Made by a program: the position numbers and the translations under genes. A stretch of DNA of 44,008 nt from Azolla pinnata (taxonomy: Eukaryota; Streptophyta; Polypodiopsida; Salviniales; Salviniaceae), in contig JBBBWG010028832.1 of assembly GCA_037176905.1 (NCBI GenBank), positions 4,886 through 48,893 of the forward strand. Direction: 5' to 3'. Below are positions 1 through 12,050 of this stretch, piece by piece (positions within the stretch are counted from its first letter, which is position 1; each line of letters starts with the position of its first letter). The notes beneath the pieces are model-generated. The model was given only the letters and a program-made list of their open reading frames with translations. It did not search any database and was not told the origin of the DNA.

Positions 1-3000
1 AAGTGATCCACTTAGAGCTCACATGTGCTTTAACAATGTAATCCTGTCCATTTTTATCTGTTTAAATTTGAGAATAGGTCATGAATGTTTCACTTGGATG
101 CATCAAATCATTTGGTTTACCTGATCTGAAATTGTGAGGAGCTCCACCCATCTTAGATGGACCAAAAGTAAAAGTGATATGAGGAGGATGACATGGAATA
201 TTACCCTATCATACCTTCATTCACATTATTTTGTGTATCTTATCTTTCTTTTCTTTGTATATATATTTTCTGCCTTCCATACGTTCCATCTGTGTGAATT
301 TGTTTACCTAGGTTATAAAGGACAAGAAGCATACAAACTTAACTCTATGAAGAATTTATAATGAGATATTCTGTGAACCATATTTTGTGAAGAATATCCA
401 ATACATAGGCTAAACCATAATATAAAGGTTATCGAATATAACAGCAAACTGAACTCAAAGATAGTATCGAAACTGTGCCACTAGCTACTCACGGGTTCGT
501 GTTTTAAGATCTGTTGAATAGAAAACATAGATTTCTTGTAAGTGTGTGTAGCTCCCAAAGAGCACAGATTTTGTATCTTGGTCATCAGGACGGCATTAAA
601 AAGCAATAAAAGCAGACTCTTGTCCTGTTTTGCTGGCCCACATATGATCTGTTCAAGCGATTCTGCATTGGTTTGAGGTGCACTTACTGCCTCCATTTGC
701 TAACCTTACAATGCTTCTAAACACTTCTTAACTCTCTTTTCAAAGTTCTTTTCATCCCTCAGGATACTTCTTCACTATTGATCCCTTGCTAGTATTTAGT
801 CATGCTATGCACTTAAGGTTGTGTTTCCAAACTGCACAACTTGTCGATGGTGCCTCAAGGTGTGACAATCCAAGCTCATGTGTTATGTAGAACATCCATC
901 TCCACAACAATTCACAAGAGGAGTGTAAATTTCCAAATTGGGGTCTTTCCAGTTTGCTTGTGGCTACTAAGGAAATCCTTGTCAGCCATTTCTGAGGCTT
1001 CTTCTTTGGAATTGAACCATAATTCTCTATCATCTATCACGGTTAATGTTTTTGAAGAGGCTAGAATGGCCTATAAAACCCAGAAAGGAGATTTGGCCCA
1101 AAAGATGTTGTGCACGGGCAGATCAGTGGGTAAAGACATTTGAAATGAGAGAACTTCCAACAACTTGAGATTTTATTTAAACAACACTATCAAATGAAAG
1201 GGAAGCATCCGTGTTAGGACAATATAGAAGAATGTGACATTTTTAATGTTTACGGAGTTTTTTTGTTGAGTAACGTTTTGTTTTCTGAACCATCTGTTCT
1301 GTTGTTTACAATGCAAGTAATATGACTTCGCTGTAAAGGATACCTGAGCGTATAAATTCAATGAGCAGTTCCTTGGGCCATGTTTTGAAAGAAAAGGAAA
1401 CATCTGAATGTGACAGACTAACAACTGGTTAGATATGATGCATTCTCTTGTGAAAGATTTACAAGGATGGCTATAATAGTTTTACTATGTGATTTGATAG
1501 TCTTGCATGCATGCATCTATTGTAAAACTGATATAATTGACATAGGCATGGATGAGAACCTTGACTCTTTATATTGTGTGAGCCACATATTCATTCTCCT
1601 AATTAAGTTGGGAATGCAGAAGGGTTTAGGGTTTAGCATAAATGCCAAAGTTTCATATGTGAAAATGGATTGCATGGCTATTTTTTGGAAGCAGAAGATA
1701 CCCAAGTGATTGATTTCTTTTGCAGTTGGAGCGATCAAACTTTACGCATCAAATCTTTTATGACGTGGTTGTGATTTTGGAGCTGCTGCTGCTGCGGATG
1801 CTGCTACAATTTGGCATCATCCAATCTGTAGTGCCTGTTGGTTCACAAATCGAAATCGTGGTCGAAAAATACGTCTTCTCTTGGAGCAAATCGAGCCAAA
1901 ACATTGTTCGAAATCTTTGTATATTTTATTTATTTATTTCATAGTCACCACCATTAACAGATCTGAAATGAACATTCAGATTCCAAATTGATAGAAACCT
2001 GAAAACACAGATTAATTGGTTTTTAATTTCTCGTTTCCTATGGGCGTTACATATGTTCCACTATTCCACTACTACAATCATTCAGGTGTCTTTTGCTCAG
2101 TTATCCACAGTGCTCATGTATGAGAAGCATTGGAAATCATCCCCTTACCATTAGCGCAAATTGGAAGCACATATGCAACATGTAAAGGAATTTGCGCTAG
2201 ATAAAGTGAGGGAGATCTGATGACAACAGAGATTACCAACCAGAAAATGGAGATTAGTGCTTGCCATGTTTAACAGATCGTATATTTCAAACATTGATCA
2301 TATCTTTGATATGTCGAAGCCATGTAAGAATTGACATTGTTTGGCAGCTTCTCCGTAAATGTATGTTTGTATTAAAACAACATGACAATACAAAAGACCT
2401 TTGCTATCAAAACTACTTCAAAAGTAGCAATGTGGCAAGGCCAACCTTGTGATGTGTTCTCATATTAAATGACATAAATTTAACTTATCTGTCGACAAAG
2501 TTCTCATACAATGTAGTTAAAATTATCAAATAACTTCCCTTTTATTTTACATATTTGTCGAGATGCTCTAGAAAGCTTGTCAAATAAAAAACCGTTTCTC
2601 AAGTTCCAACGATATCACATACCTAAATACCTAAGATAATCGAACACAAACTTATATTATTGGGTCGATAAAGTTCTATTACCTTCGATGAGAAAAACCC
2701 ATTGAAATGATAACAAAATATTCTAAGTTAATGATCCCCCCCAATAGTTCTATAATCATAGAATATAATAAATGTGTCCGTGCAAGCATTCAACAGTTTG
2801 AAAGCATTTAAAAACGAACATGCGTGAAAATGGAAAAATGCGCGCTCTCTTTCTTTCACTTTTTTTTCCATTCTTAATATATTGTTTCTATTTTTTTGTT
2901 TTTTTCCCCCAATGCTCCCTCTCTCTTATATAACATGCGATGACATGTGATTCACTCATTATATAATATAGACCATGGTCATTTTTTGATATTTTAATCT

Positions 3001-3394
3001 TTACTTTGTTTTTTCCAGCTTGTTAATCCAATCCAACTTGAAGATGATTCGCCATGCACATTTTATTGAAATATACGCGAATGCAAACGCGTATGGTACA
3101 CGTATGGTTATTTCTATGGATATAATTATCTTAATTGATTTCGCAACTAAGCAAGATATCTCTCTTTCTCTCTCTCTCTTTTCGTCTCCTTCGTATCTGT
3201 CTTCATCCTATGTTTATGAAAATGACTGGTAAAAAAAACATGGAAAAGCTTCTTGATGAAACCCTGGTGATGAAGATAAGCAAGAAGAAGGAAGTTGTGA
3301 ACTTTCAGAAAAGGAAGGAGAAAAATTGGTCCTTTGTCTTTCCTTTTGTCCGGACAAGTGTGAAAGGAATCTTTTTCAAAAACAAAAATGCGCG

Positions 3395-3396
<2 letters not shown>
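1..3396. other. Intergenic, AT-rich, no supported gene
   Basis: Open frames here are short (100 codons or fewer, apart from those running into the CT tracts near the right end), overlap on both strands and show no family motif, so I call no gene. Around 2926-2970 there are TATA-like stretches (TTATATAA and TTATATAATA) followed by CT-rich DNA from about 3160. These could belong to the promoter and leader of the gene that starts near 3520, but that is inference only. Confidence 0.5.

Positions 3397-3445
<49 letters not shown>
3397..3445 (+). repeat. (TC)n microsatellite in the leader of the ten-exon gene
   Basis: An uninterrupted TC dinucleotide run of about 49 bases lies 75 bases upstream of the favoured start codon at 3520. 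CT-rich tracts are common in plant 5' untranslated leaders. An upstream ATG at 3388 is in frame with 3520, so translation from it would read the tract as alternating Ser-Leu. Confidence 0.9.
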
Positions 3446-3449
<4 letters not shown>

Positions 3450-3519
3450 AGTGTTTTCCTTCGTCTCGCCATATCCGTCTTCATCAAGGTCTGCAGAAAG
3501 CTCGCGGCGACGTTCCTCC

Positions 3520-6500
3520 ATGCATCCTCCTACTCCCTTTCCTGGTAAGATTCCTCGTTACTCTCGTTTTTTTCCTGTGTTGCTTCTGTTTGTTTGCCTC
3601 AACAACCATGGTTCGTGTTCTTTCCGTATTTTTTTTTTCCCATCTGATGGGAACGCTTTGGTCCCTCATACTGCCATTCCCCTCGGATCGGCAGGGATAA
3701 GAAACAAAGCCTTACTCTCGTATTGCATTCTTTCGTCCGTGCTTCTCACCCGCTTGACCCTCCATTTTATGCGCTCTTTTCCGTAATTGAATCGATTTCA
3801 TTCGAATGATATGCAAGTCCCTCGTTCTTTCTGTCTCTTTTGTGTCTTGGAATGGTATAAGTCTCCAAATAATCCTGGAAAGAGGATGATCCACGTTCTA
3901 TGAAAGCTTTCCTTTCCAAACATGCAAAATCAGAGGTATTTCGTGCAATTCTATATCATTTTCTCATGCTTGCTTTGCAGTAAATCGTCTTTAAACGTTT
4001 CCACCTCGGTAAATTTCTGCTTCTCAGTGAATCTCCTTATCGTCGTTTCATTCTGCAATCTGTGAATCCTACTTTACTCGCTTCTAATTCAGATAACATG
4101 TCACATTTCCTCTTTATGCTAAAAAGAATAATTGGTTCTGATGCAAAGTGGACCTTTTTAAAGAGAAATGTATTGGAAATTAATCGTTTTGACGTGAAAT
4201 TCTCTGCCATAACATGTTTCACTAGCATCTGTGTGATTCACTATCCTGATACACTCACTGTCAATATAGAAAGAAAAAGAATTATTATTGTTCAGGTTCC
4301 TGCAAGCCTTCATAATGTGGAATAAAGTGAAGATCGATTATTTTGATATGAAATGCTTCGGAAAACATATTGTCATAAAGATTGGAACGATTTACGATGT
4401 CGAGAACCATGAAATAGCTGTTTTTAAAAACGCTCCCACATGTAATATTGGAGCATTTTTGTATCTTTCAGAATCTGCAAGGTCAAGAATATCTGTGAAT
4501 AAGAAAGAACCACCGTTGGACAGACCAGCTAGAACAAAAGGTCTATCAAAAAGGTATTTTCTAAATACAGTTTTGAAGAGAATCAATTACAATCGGGAGG
4601 TTGTGTTAATCTGTTTGTTATCAAGTATTTTTATTCGCTGTTACGCAGCGAGCACAGTCCGTTACCTTCTGCTCGGAAAGTCGACTCTTCGACCAAGCAA
4701 CAAAATGAAAAATCTTGTGTCACATCAATCAGCCGTTATTCTAAGTTATCTAAAATTTCAAGCGGAAAAGCAGAAAACCAGAACAGCTTTTCAGCTACTA
4801 CTAACAGCTCTTCAGAAATGCTTAGCAAACGCCATGGAACCCGTCCTACATCTATAAGCATGACCATTGCTCGTTCATCATCGGATAAGACCTTACAGTC
4901 AATGAAAGTAGTTGCAGCAAAGAATCGACACACACCAAACTTGCAAATAAATAGCTTTCATGCAGTGAAGAAAGGTGCAACGACACTTAAATCGTCTCAT
5001 TACTGGATGGAGCAAATCAAATTAGCAGAGGAAATACAGAAACATACTGTAGCTATGACATTCTTTCGTCTTGCATTGGAGTGTGCTGCAGAGGTGAGTG
5101 AAATGATATATAGTTATATTAACAGAGATCCCATTTGAGTAAATGATTGATGAATATGTTAACCTGTGACATATCTACTGCATATGTTTGTGAATTTAAC
5201 ACACCAGAGCTCTTGATTCATGACAGCCTAAAGATCTACTGAAAGAAGAATTGGTTGCATACACACAACGATTTTCATTGTGTTGTGATGCAACCAAAAA
5301 GGTGCTTATGTGTTATGGTATCATTGATGATATCCAAGAATCAGAAATCTCTACAAATTCTGATGCTAGCGATGGTTTCACATCACCATATCCCCATATG
5401 GCTCGAGTGGAGCAGTCAGTAGAGGAAAAAGCAAATGCACCAGGTCCCCACTTACGCATCACCATTTAAATTATGCTCATACAGTTAACTTTCTTTTGAA
5501 ATTTTTGCTTCATCACTTATTCTTTACAAATAAAATTGCAAATAGTCTCCATCTTACTCTTTTTAATGCAGAAGAAACATCCTTGAGGCAAAAATCAGAA
5601 GCAAATCATGGCAATAAGGTCTGGCCATCATGTTTTCTAATGCTATTGTTTGGTGGATGTTTAATGGCATTTTAAAAACCAGAATTTGGACCTTTTTAGA
5701 TGTTTCTCTGATAGGACTAAGGAAATTCATGTTGTTATATGATGCATTTCATTTTGTATACCCATATATCTGTCTTCGTTTCAGGAGGTCATTGACATCC
5801 ATGGATCTCCGGCGCTTCTGGGTAAACGTTTTCATAGTTAACACAAGCTTGTTCACATGTTGCAGTTTTAAGATTGCACTAAACTCATCGTTACATGCAG
5901 GAAAAATTAGTACGATGGATGTGGACACTCTTACCAGGGAGGTGGTTTCATGTATAATGTCTACTATAGATTGCATTGATTTTCCAACGGTCGTAGACAA
6001 TCAGATGGCATCTCCTACTCCAACTATCAACGACTCACAGGGCATTGAGATGTTGAAAAAAAATTATATAGAAGATTGTGATTGGGGTCGAGCAGAACAC
6101 AGTGGATCTAGTGGAATTTCTAAGGAAGATGATGCAAATAAGAAGCATTGTAATCAGTCAATCAGTTGCAATTTAGAGCAAAAGTTCATCTCCTTGGAGG
6201 AAGGTAGTTGCATCAATTATGTGGACCCAAATGTCTCTACATGTTTGTCCGAGTCTTCTCTTTGTGAGTTAAATCTCGATGATGGATTGGAAAATTGTGA
6301 AATAAAAAATGGAGTAACCACTGAGTCCACGATCAGTGATGAAAAAGATGCTGACGCTTTATCGTCATGTGCTCATAATGACCCAGCAATCAACAGCACT
6401 GATGATGTTGAAGCAGAAGCGATGGAAAGAATGAAATCGGGAATTTCATCTTGTGGGGCAGAAGGTGACAATAAGTTTTCGGAAATTTCTCTTTATGGTT

Positions 6501-7427
6501 TGATATATGCATGAAATGAGTCTTGTGGAAAACTTAGCTTTTTCTGTCAGAAGGGTTATAAGACAGTAGTATTAATCAGGCAAAATTTTTCTTTAGTACA
6601 TCAACTAATAGACTTTGGGTGGTTTTCCCTAGCAGGTGAGGGAATGGAATCTATAAATGAAGTAATACATGCACCTATACCTGCTACAGAGCCAATGCTG
6701 AAGCAGTCAATAGATTTTACCCCTATAACATCAAAAGAAGTTGTACCAAGTGTACGAAAGAGGGGGAAAGCTACATTGAAACAGCGGAATAAAAGCACTG
6801 CAAACGTTGGAGCATCAGAGTATCCGAAGAAAACTACAGAAGAGGTGAATGGATTAGTTAGCTCTACCATTTTCTTTCATAGTCATTTCTACGAGTTTTT
6901 AGTTCTCTTTAAATGTTTATAAAAAAAGCAAAGAAATGAAGTTATCAGCTATAATATAACAAACAAAAGCTTGGTTCGTTGCTCAGGTAGCTTCTCCCTC
7001 AGACAAGAATGCAATCTTGGATACAGAAAATAGCCACATTTTTGTAGCAACTCCAGGTACACACATTTCTCTCTCGGACAATTAACATCATCAAACAATT
7101 TTTTTGTGTAAACGAGAATGTCATGCTTCTCTTTTCTAATCTCTGAGGCTAGAATGTTGGTACATTACACTTGTTCTTGTATCAGGCTTTACTCGTGTGA
7201 ACGAGAAAGTCGCTACGTTGTTGGAACTGTAAATTTATTATGTGGGGGCTTGATAGTGTCATGAATATCGTGAAAACACTTTCTTTTCAATTCAAATGGT
7301 TGGCCATGATGCAGAGTCAGCAGGGTTGAGGCGATCTGCAAGACTAAAAGCCACTCCTGCCAAGATCACAGCATATCTACGTGATACAAATACAGTATCA
7401 ATCTCAACCCCTCGTCGTCGACGATGA
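3520..7427 (+). CDS. Uncharacterised 613-aa basic protein, ten exons
   Basis: Hand-built model: exons 3520-3544, 4472-4553, 4649-5093, 5227-5443, 5572-5618, 5785-5821, 5901-6497, 6636-6844, 6987-7056 and 7315-7427 (TGA). Every junction is GT/AG and all phases agree, which is strong evidence for one gene. I do not recognise the family. The N-terminal ~150 residues are rich in Ser, Lys and Arg. A probable helical segment near residues 152-216 contains YWMEQIKLAEEI and MTFFRLALECAAE. The middle is acidic and Ser-rich. The C-terminus is basic, with GLRRSARLKA and a final STPRRRR. The basic patches suggest a nuclear or chromatin role (inference). The start at 3520 gives MHPPTPFP; 3388 is an in-frame alternative that adds 44 residues. 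Exon 7 could instead end at 6464, giving 602 aa. The first exon and exon 6 are the least certain. Confidence 0.72.
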
Positions 7428-8256
7428 ACTGTAATGTTACTTTTTGAGAAATCTAAAGCTTTGCTACAGTTCTTTTAGCTTCCCTTGTAGTGAGAGCGAT
7501 GCATCACCAGCTTCCTCACTAATTTATTATTGAGAAGTTGTCATATACATAAATAAATAAATATATAGATAGATTGATTAGAGTGAGGTACTTTTCCCCA
7601 CTTCATAGTTGGGAATACTCGTTCTCTTTTCCTCAGTTTGTGTTTCGATACTGTATAAAATTTTATATATACATATGACTTTTGTTTCACAGATGTTAAT
7701 TGACACTACCACATATTTTGTCGGAGCTCTCTGATGATGAGTTTTCGATTACCAGCCTCAGATAACTTTGTGACCTTTTCTTCACTTTTATCATTAAACA
7801 GCTATTTATGTGGAGTTTTGACGAAAACGTTTTAAGTAAATATTCTCAACGCTCATACATGTTTTAATAGCCAACACTTTTTTGGTGGATGTTTCACAAT
7901 GTAACTAACATTGTATAGAATACAGTAATGAAGATTGCATGAAGACGAGTCATGTTAATTTAAGCACCGATGATTATATGTTGAAGTTTGATGAAAGAAA
8001 ACGACACTTTATGTGATGACCCACAAGAACAGGTTATAAATTTTATCTGTGGCTTTCAACAGGTAAGTATCATTGAAGAGCATCGGTAAATTGAGAAGGC
8101 TCATGAGAACAAACACACTCATTTTTTCCTATTAGAACTGCATGCATTTGCAATTTACCTTCATACATTTTCAGATTGCTGATTGTTTTGCCTACAGGCT
8201 TGATGCATGAAGAAGAGATAACTCTGGTAAAACTTGAAAGGGAAAAAATATATACG
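7428..8256. other. Spacer between convergent genes
   Basis: This stretch holds the 3' flanks of the ten-exon gene (+) and the DUF1005 gene (-). It is AT-rich, with a short AAAT run near 7548-7565. I see no other gene. Confidence 0.6.
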
Positions 8257-11021
8257 TCAATCGGAGAACTCTTTTCTTAGCTTCTTTGTGAAAGACTGGC
8301 AGGCATCAATACTGAGGTCAACAGCTGCAGCTAAGGCCATGAAAACAGCAGAATCTTCAACACAGGACAGATGTCTCACAGCAACTTGAACTTCCGGGTT
8401 CATCCGAGTCTTATGATAACTTCTACTCCCTTTCCCTCCAACACTACATCGCATGACGAATCCATCCAAGCCACACAATGCCATATTGAAGGCGAAGTTA
8501 TGGCCACTGCTGCTCCGAGGGCTACCGAGGGGAGAAGAGAGAGCGGAGGAGCAGTTCGTTGTGGTGTCAATACAGAATTCTCCACCTTTGTCTATGTTGA
8601 TGACCGTCTCAGAGATCAAGATGCCATCGCCAATGCTGCTGCTGTTGATATTGATGCCCCCGCCTTCAGGGACAAGCTGAAACCGTAACCCCAACCTGTC
8701 ATGGATTAGCCCTTGTTCTCGCCAAGCTTCCAATCGCCCCCAAGGGCACCAAGAGCTAACCCCACCAGGATCAGATCGGAGGATAAGCCATGCTCCAGGA
8801 TTAGATCTGCTCACATGGTTTGAGCCTGCCGAAGGCACGAATGGGGTCACCATCGATGCTGCAGCAATTGGGGAGCCGGAAAGGTCATGGATCATGACAA
8901 GCCATCCCTTCCGCTCCTTCTTCTCTTTGTCTCTCTCTCTATCCGTGGAAATTGACCATCCGTTGAAAGCATCCTCCAAGCTGCAGGTGCACAGATAAAG
9001 TTTGCATATGGCGTGTGGATTATTAGAGTGAAAGCATGAGAACAGAACACACCAATCGCTTCCTCCGAGGACACAGCCAAAGAATTGCACAATTATCACT
9101 GTAAGCTTAAATCTAATATAATAAAAAGACCTATAATGTAACATTTTCTAGGTATTTATTGTAAAAAAGAAAACTTGTTTACGAATAGCTCATGGAGTAT
9201 GCTGAAATTACCTACAATATCTGAAGTAGCTAATGAGAATAGCTGCTAATTAGATGCTGAGTTAGAGTTCTCACTCTCATGCTTCCAGGTGAGACCCATG
9301 CTTCAATGCAATAGGTTAGGAAATGTAGAGATTGCATCATAATGCAGCAAATGCTGATATAAAACCCAACCCAATAAAAAATGGGCTCCTCTTGATTTAG
9401 AAAAAACTAATCAATTTCGATATGCCTATAGCTACTAATGAACTGGATCTAGTAAAAAATTAACCATACCAGTGAAGCGGCTGTTAGTCTGAGACGTCTG
9501 AACAAGATTAAGTTAGATGTCACCACACAACATAATCCTATAGAGTATATAAACTAGCTGTTCACAGGCTGGATAGCTAATGACCCGAGTGAGAAAGGCG
9601 GTCAGAGAGCTTTTACAAGCACGAAGGCTGATCTGTGTCAGTCGATTCCATTTATTCAAACCCTAAACTCTATCCCGTCATACGTTTAGGATTTTCTTCA
9701 CAAGATGAAACGACACCAGAGTTTGCAAATCAAGAAAGCCTCGTAGATAATTATCTGGAAAGCCAGGTATTCAAGGATTGCTTCCTTCTTCAATCATGGC
9801 CCTGAAGAAAACGCTTCAAAATTGTGATTAAAAAGGAGTGAAATCATAAGCAAGAAATCAAGAAATGGCAGGTTTTTTTAGATCAGGAAACTAGCATCCA
9901 ATTCTTACCGAAGATCCCCCCCCCCCGTCATTGCTTATACAAATTGCAGGTACACCAAACTTAGGAGGATCTATTGCAGGAATTAGAGAAAAAGAGTGGA
10001 AGAAGAATCCAAACTGAGAAATTAAAGTTACAAATCATGGAGAAGGGGGAAGAAAAGCTGAAAACGAAAGCAAAGTCTCGAGCTCTGCTCATGGAATTAT
10101 GAAAGAAAAAAGCAGAAAGAGGCAGAGAAGAAGAATAAGAACATACCCACTTCTCGAGCTTCGATCTCGGCTAAACTTGCAGCTGAAGATCGGTTGCCTG
10201 CAGCTCCCCAAAGTCTGAACAATCTGAGAGCTCAATGCAGGATCTCCATCGAAGCTGAACAGAAACCTCGGATCTGGCTCAACTCTAACATGCAGATGAA
10301 GCTCCACATTACTACCTGCCTTGCTACTACTACTACGATCTAGCTTCCTCTTCCCATCAATGCTGGTCCAGCCATGGTATACCTCCAGAGGCCTTGCCCT
10401 ACCTTCAGACCATTCCGGACAAACCCTAATCTTGAAGCTTCCTATCTGTCTCGCTTTGCATTGTCCTTGTTCTCTGCTCCTGCTCTTGGCTTTTGACGGC
10501 AGCCCTGAAAAGACGAGGATTTCAAGGTAGACCGGCAAAGAAGATGATGGGGAAATGGACGGAGTGTAGGCCCCAAAACAGTGGAGATTGTGAAGCAGTA
10601 GCTTGTTCAGGGTTGGTTTGTCCAAGTAAAAGCTTGCTCTGATACCATTTGAAAAATAGGGCAGATCATCTCCTGCGCCGCCATTCCGCAAATATGTGCT
10701 GGAATTCGTCCTTGAAGTTTGATGGATCAAATTGGGGTTAGGTTTAGGGTTGGGGCTTGGGATCGAGGTGCTATTAGAACTGGGGTTAGGGTTAGGGTTA
10801 GCGTTGGAGGTAGGGTTGGGGTTGGGGTTGGGGTTAGGGTTAGGGTTGGAGTTAGGATTAGGGTTTAGCACTGGAATCACAGCTGTTTGAACGGGGAAGT
10901 CGTGCAATTTGATTTTGCAGAAGTAAGATGAGGAGGAGGACGAAGAGGAGGCTTCTTCTGCATCGTGAAACCGGAGCCCTAAGGAGGAGACAGATACTCG
11001 GATGAAATCCATGGCATCCAT
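8257..11021 (-). CDS. DUF1005 family protein, two exons, 532 aa
   Basis: Exon 1 runs 11021-10147 and exon 2 runs 8980-8257 (TGA). The intron of 1166 bases has a GTATGT donor and a CTGCAG acceptor, with phases agreeing (2). The N-terminus MDAMDFIRVSVSSLGLR matches the family opening (M-x-x-x-FIRLS-x-x-SLGLR), followed by KIKLHDFPVQT. Exon 2 carries the hallmark HDLSGSPIAAASMVTPF, NPGAWLILR, WGRLEAWRE and the C-terminal VEDSAVFMALAAAVDLS...KLRKE. The family is plant-specific; one Arabidopsis member (ASG1) is linked to abiotic stress, but the biochemical role is unknown. Odd feature: residues 53-97 are an Asn-Pro-rich insert encoded by telomere-like hexamers. The start at 11021 is chosen because it reproduces the family N-terminus; an in-frame upstream extension exists but looks like leader. 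Confidence 0.93.
8981..10146 (-). other. Intron of the DUF1005 gene
   Basis: The 1.17-kb intron holds no supported gene. It contains an 11-base C run at 9916-9926 (+ strand). Its boundaries are fixed by frame agreement and by family conservation on both sides. Confidence 0.85.
10732..10868. repeat. Telomere-like GGGTTA/GGGTTT array inside coding exon
   Basis: The + strand shows degenerate tandem GGGTTA, GGGTTT and GGGTTG units. Read on the minus strand each six-base unit gives Asn-Pro, producing the NP-rich insert at residues 53-97 of the DUF1005 protein. The six-base period keeps the frame open whatever the copy number. Confidence 0.9.
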
Positions 11022-11395
11022 GGCAGCAACGGCAGAAGAAGGATCAGGGCGCCCACTTCCATTTCTCACATTAAGGCGAGAGGATAGGGGTCTTGGTGGG
11101 CGCCTTTCTTCACCTTCCAGCAGATCTGTGAACAACACCGGCAGCAAACGGAGAGAAACAGAGAGCAGAGAGCAGAGAGCTGAGAGCAGAGCCCCTTTGC
11201 AAAGAAAGAAGGTTTTTAGGGTTTTGCTAATGTTGTTGATGGAAGCAGGAAATGGGGGCTTCTCAGGAGGACCTGAGCGCCCAGGGCGGAGGAAAGGTTA
11301 GGGTTTCCAGCTAGCATGCACAGCATGGTTGTCAACATGGAATATAGCCTAGGGAAGGGGCAGCAAACCCTAGTATATACACAGGAGACAAATAA

Positions 11396-11640
11396 GAAGA
11401 AGAAAGAAGAAAGAAGAAAGAAGAAAGAAGAAAGAAGAANNNNNNNNNNNNNNNNNNNNNNNNNNNNNNNNNNNNNNNNNNNNNNNNNNNNNNNNNNNNN
11501 NNNNNNNNNNNNNNNNNNNNNNNNNNNNNNNNNNNNNNNAAGAAGAAAGAAGAAAGAAGAAAGAAGAAAGAAGAAAGAAGAAGAAGAAGAAGATGATGAT
11601 GATGATGGTAGGAAGAAGAAGAAGAAGAAGAAGAAGAAGA
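11396..11640. repeat. GAAGAAA/GAA repeats around a 100-N assembly gap
   Basis: A seven-base GAAGAAA repeat runs into a block of exactly 100 N (11440-11539) and continues on the other side, then degrades to GAA, GAT and GAAGAA. The N block is a placeholder gap of unknown true size. The tract lies about 375 bases upstream of the DUF1005 start codon, where its sense strand is pyrimidine-rich (TTC). Confidence 0.95.
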
Positions 11641-11769
11641 AGGCAAAAGGAGGCATGAAAGGAAGGAAAAAAGCTGCAGGTTCTCATGTGCATATAATTA
11701 AAATCTCTTCTCATACGAATGCACACTTCAATTGTGTGTGTGAGAAAGTGCCTGTGACCCTTCTCTTAA

Positions 11770-12050
11770 TTGTGTGTGTTTTCTGTATGTATGTATGTGT
11801 GCATGTGTGTGTGTATGTGTGTGTGTGTGTGTGTGTGTTTGGTGGCAAGGGTTCAAGTCTCTCATGCATGTGCATCTATGTATGTATGCCTGTTGTATGC
11901 ATGTGAACTATGCATGTATGTAGTGTGCATATGCATGTGAGCTATGGATGTATGTAGTGTGCATATGCATGTGGATTTATGTATATATGCATGTGGCCAT
12001 GATTTATATGTGTGTGTATGTATGTGTATGCATGTGTATGTGGGTGTTGG
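11770..12050. repeat. TG microsatellite and cryptic ATGT-rich tract
   Basis: A (TG)n run near 11800-11838 is followed by imperfect ATGT/GCATG sequence. Within it a ~35-bp unit (about 11905-11975) containing TATGTAGTGTGCATATGCATGTG occurs twice in slightly different form. No coding potential is supported. Confidence 0.8.

Noticed and set aside
1-2452. Short frames of 63-100 codons
   Set aside because: Length and composition as expected by chance in AT-rich DNA; no motif or splice support.
3135-3700. Several frames with Ser-Leu or Arg-Glu repeats on both strands
   Set aside because: By-products of the TC microsatellite; only the frame feeding ATG 3520 joins downstream exons.
10089-10145. C-terminal hydrophobic end of the single-exon DUF1005 frame (LILLLCLFLLFSF)
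   Set aside because: It is intron read-through past a GTATGT donor; the conserved DUF1005 C-terminus lies in exon 2.
11216-11906. Open frames of 104-196 codons crossing the N block
   Set aside because: They are read through placeholder N bases and GAAGAAA repeats, so there is no real sequence behind them.
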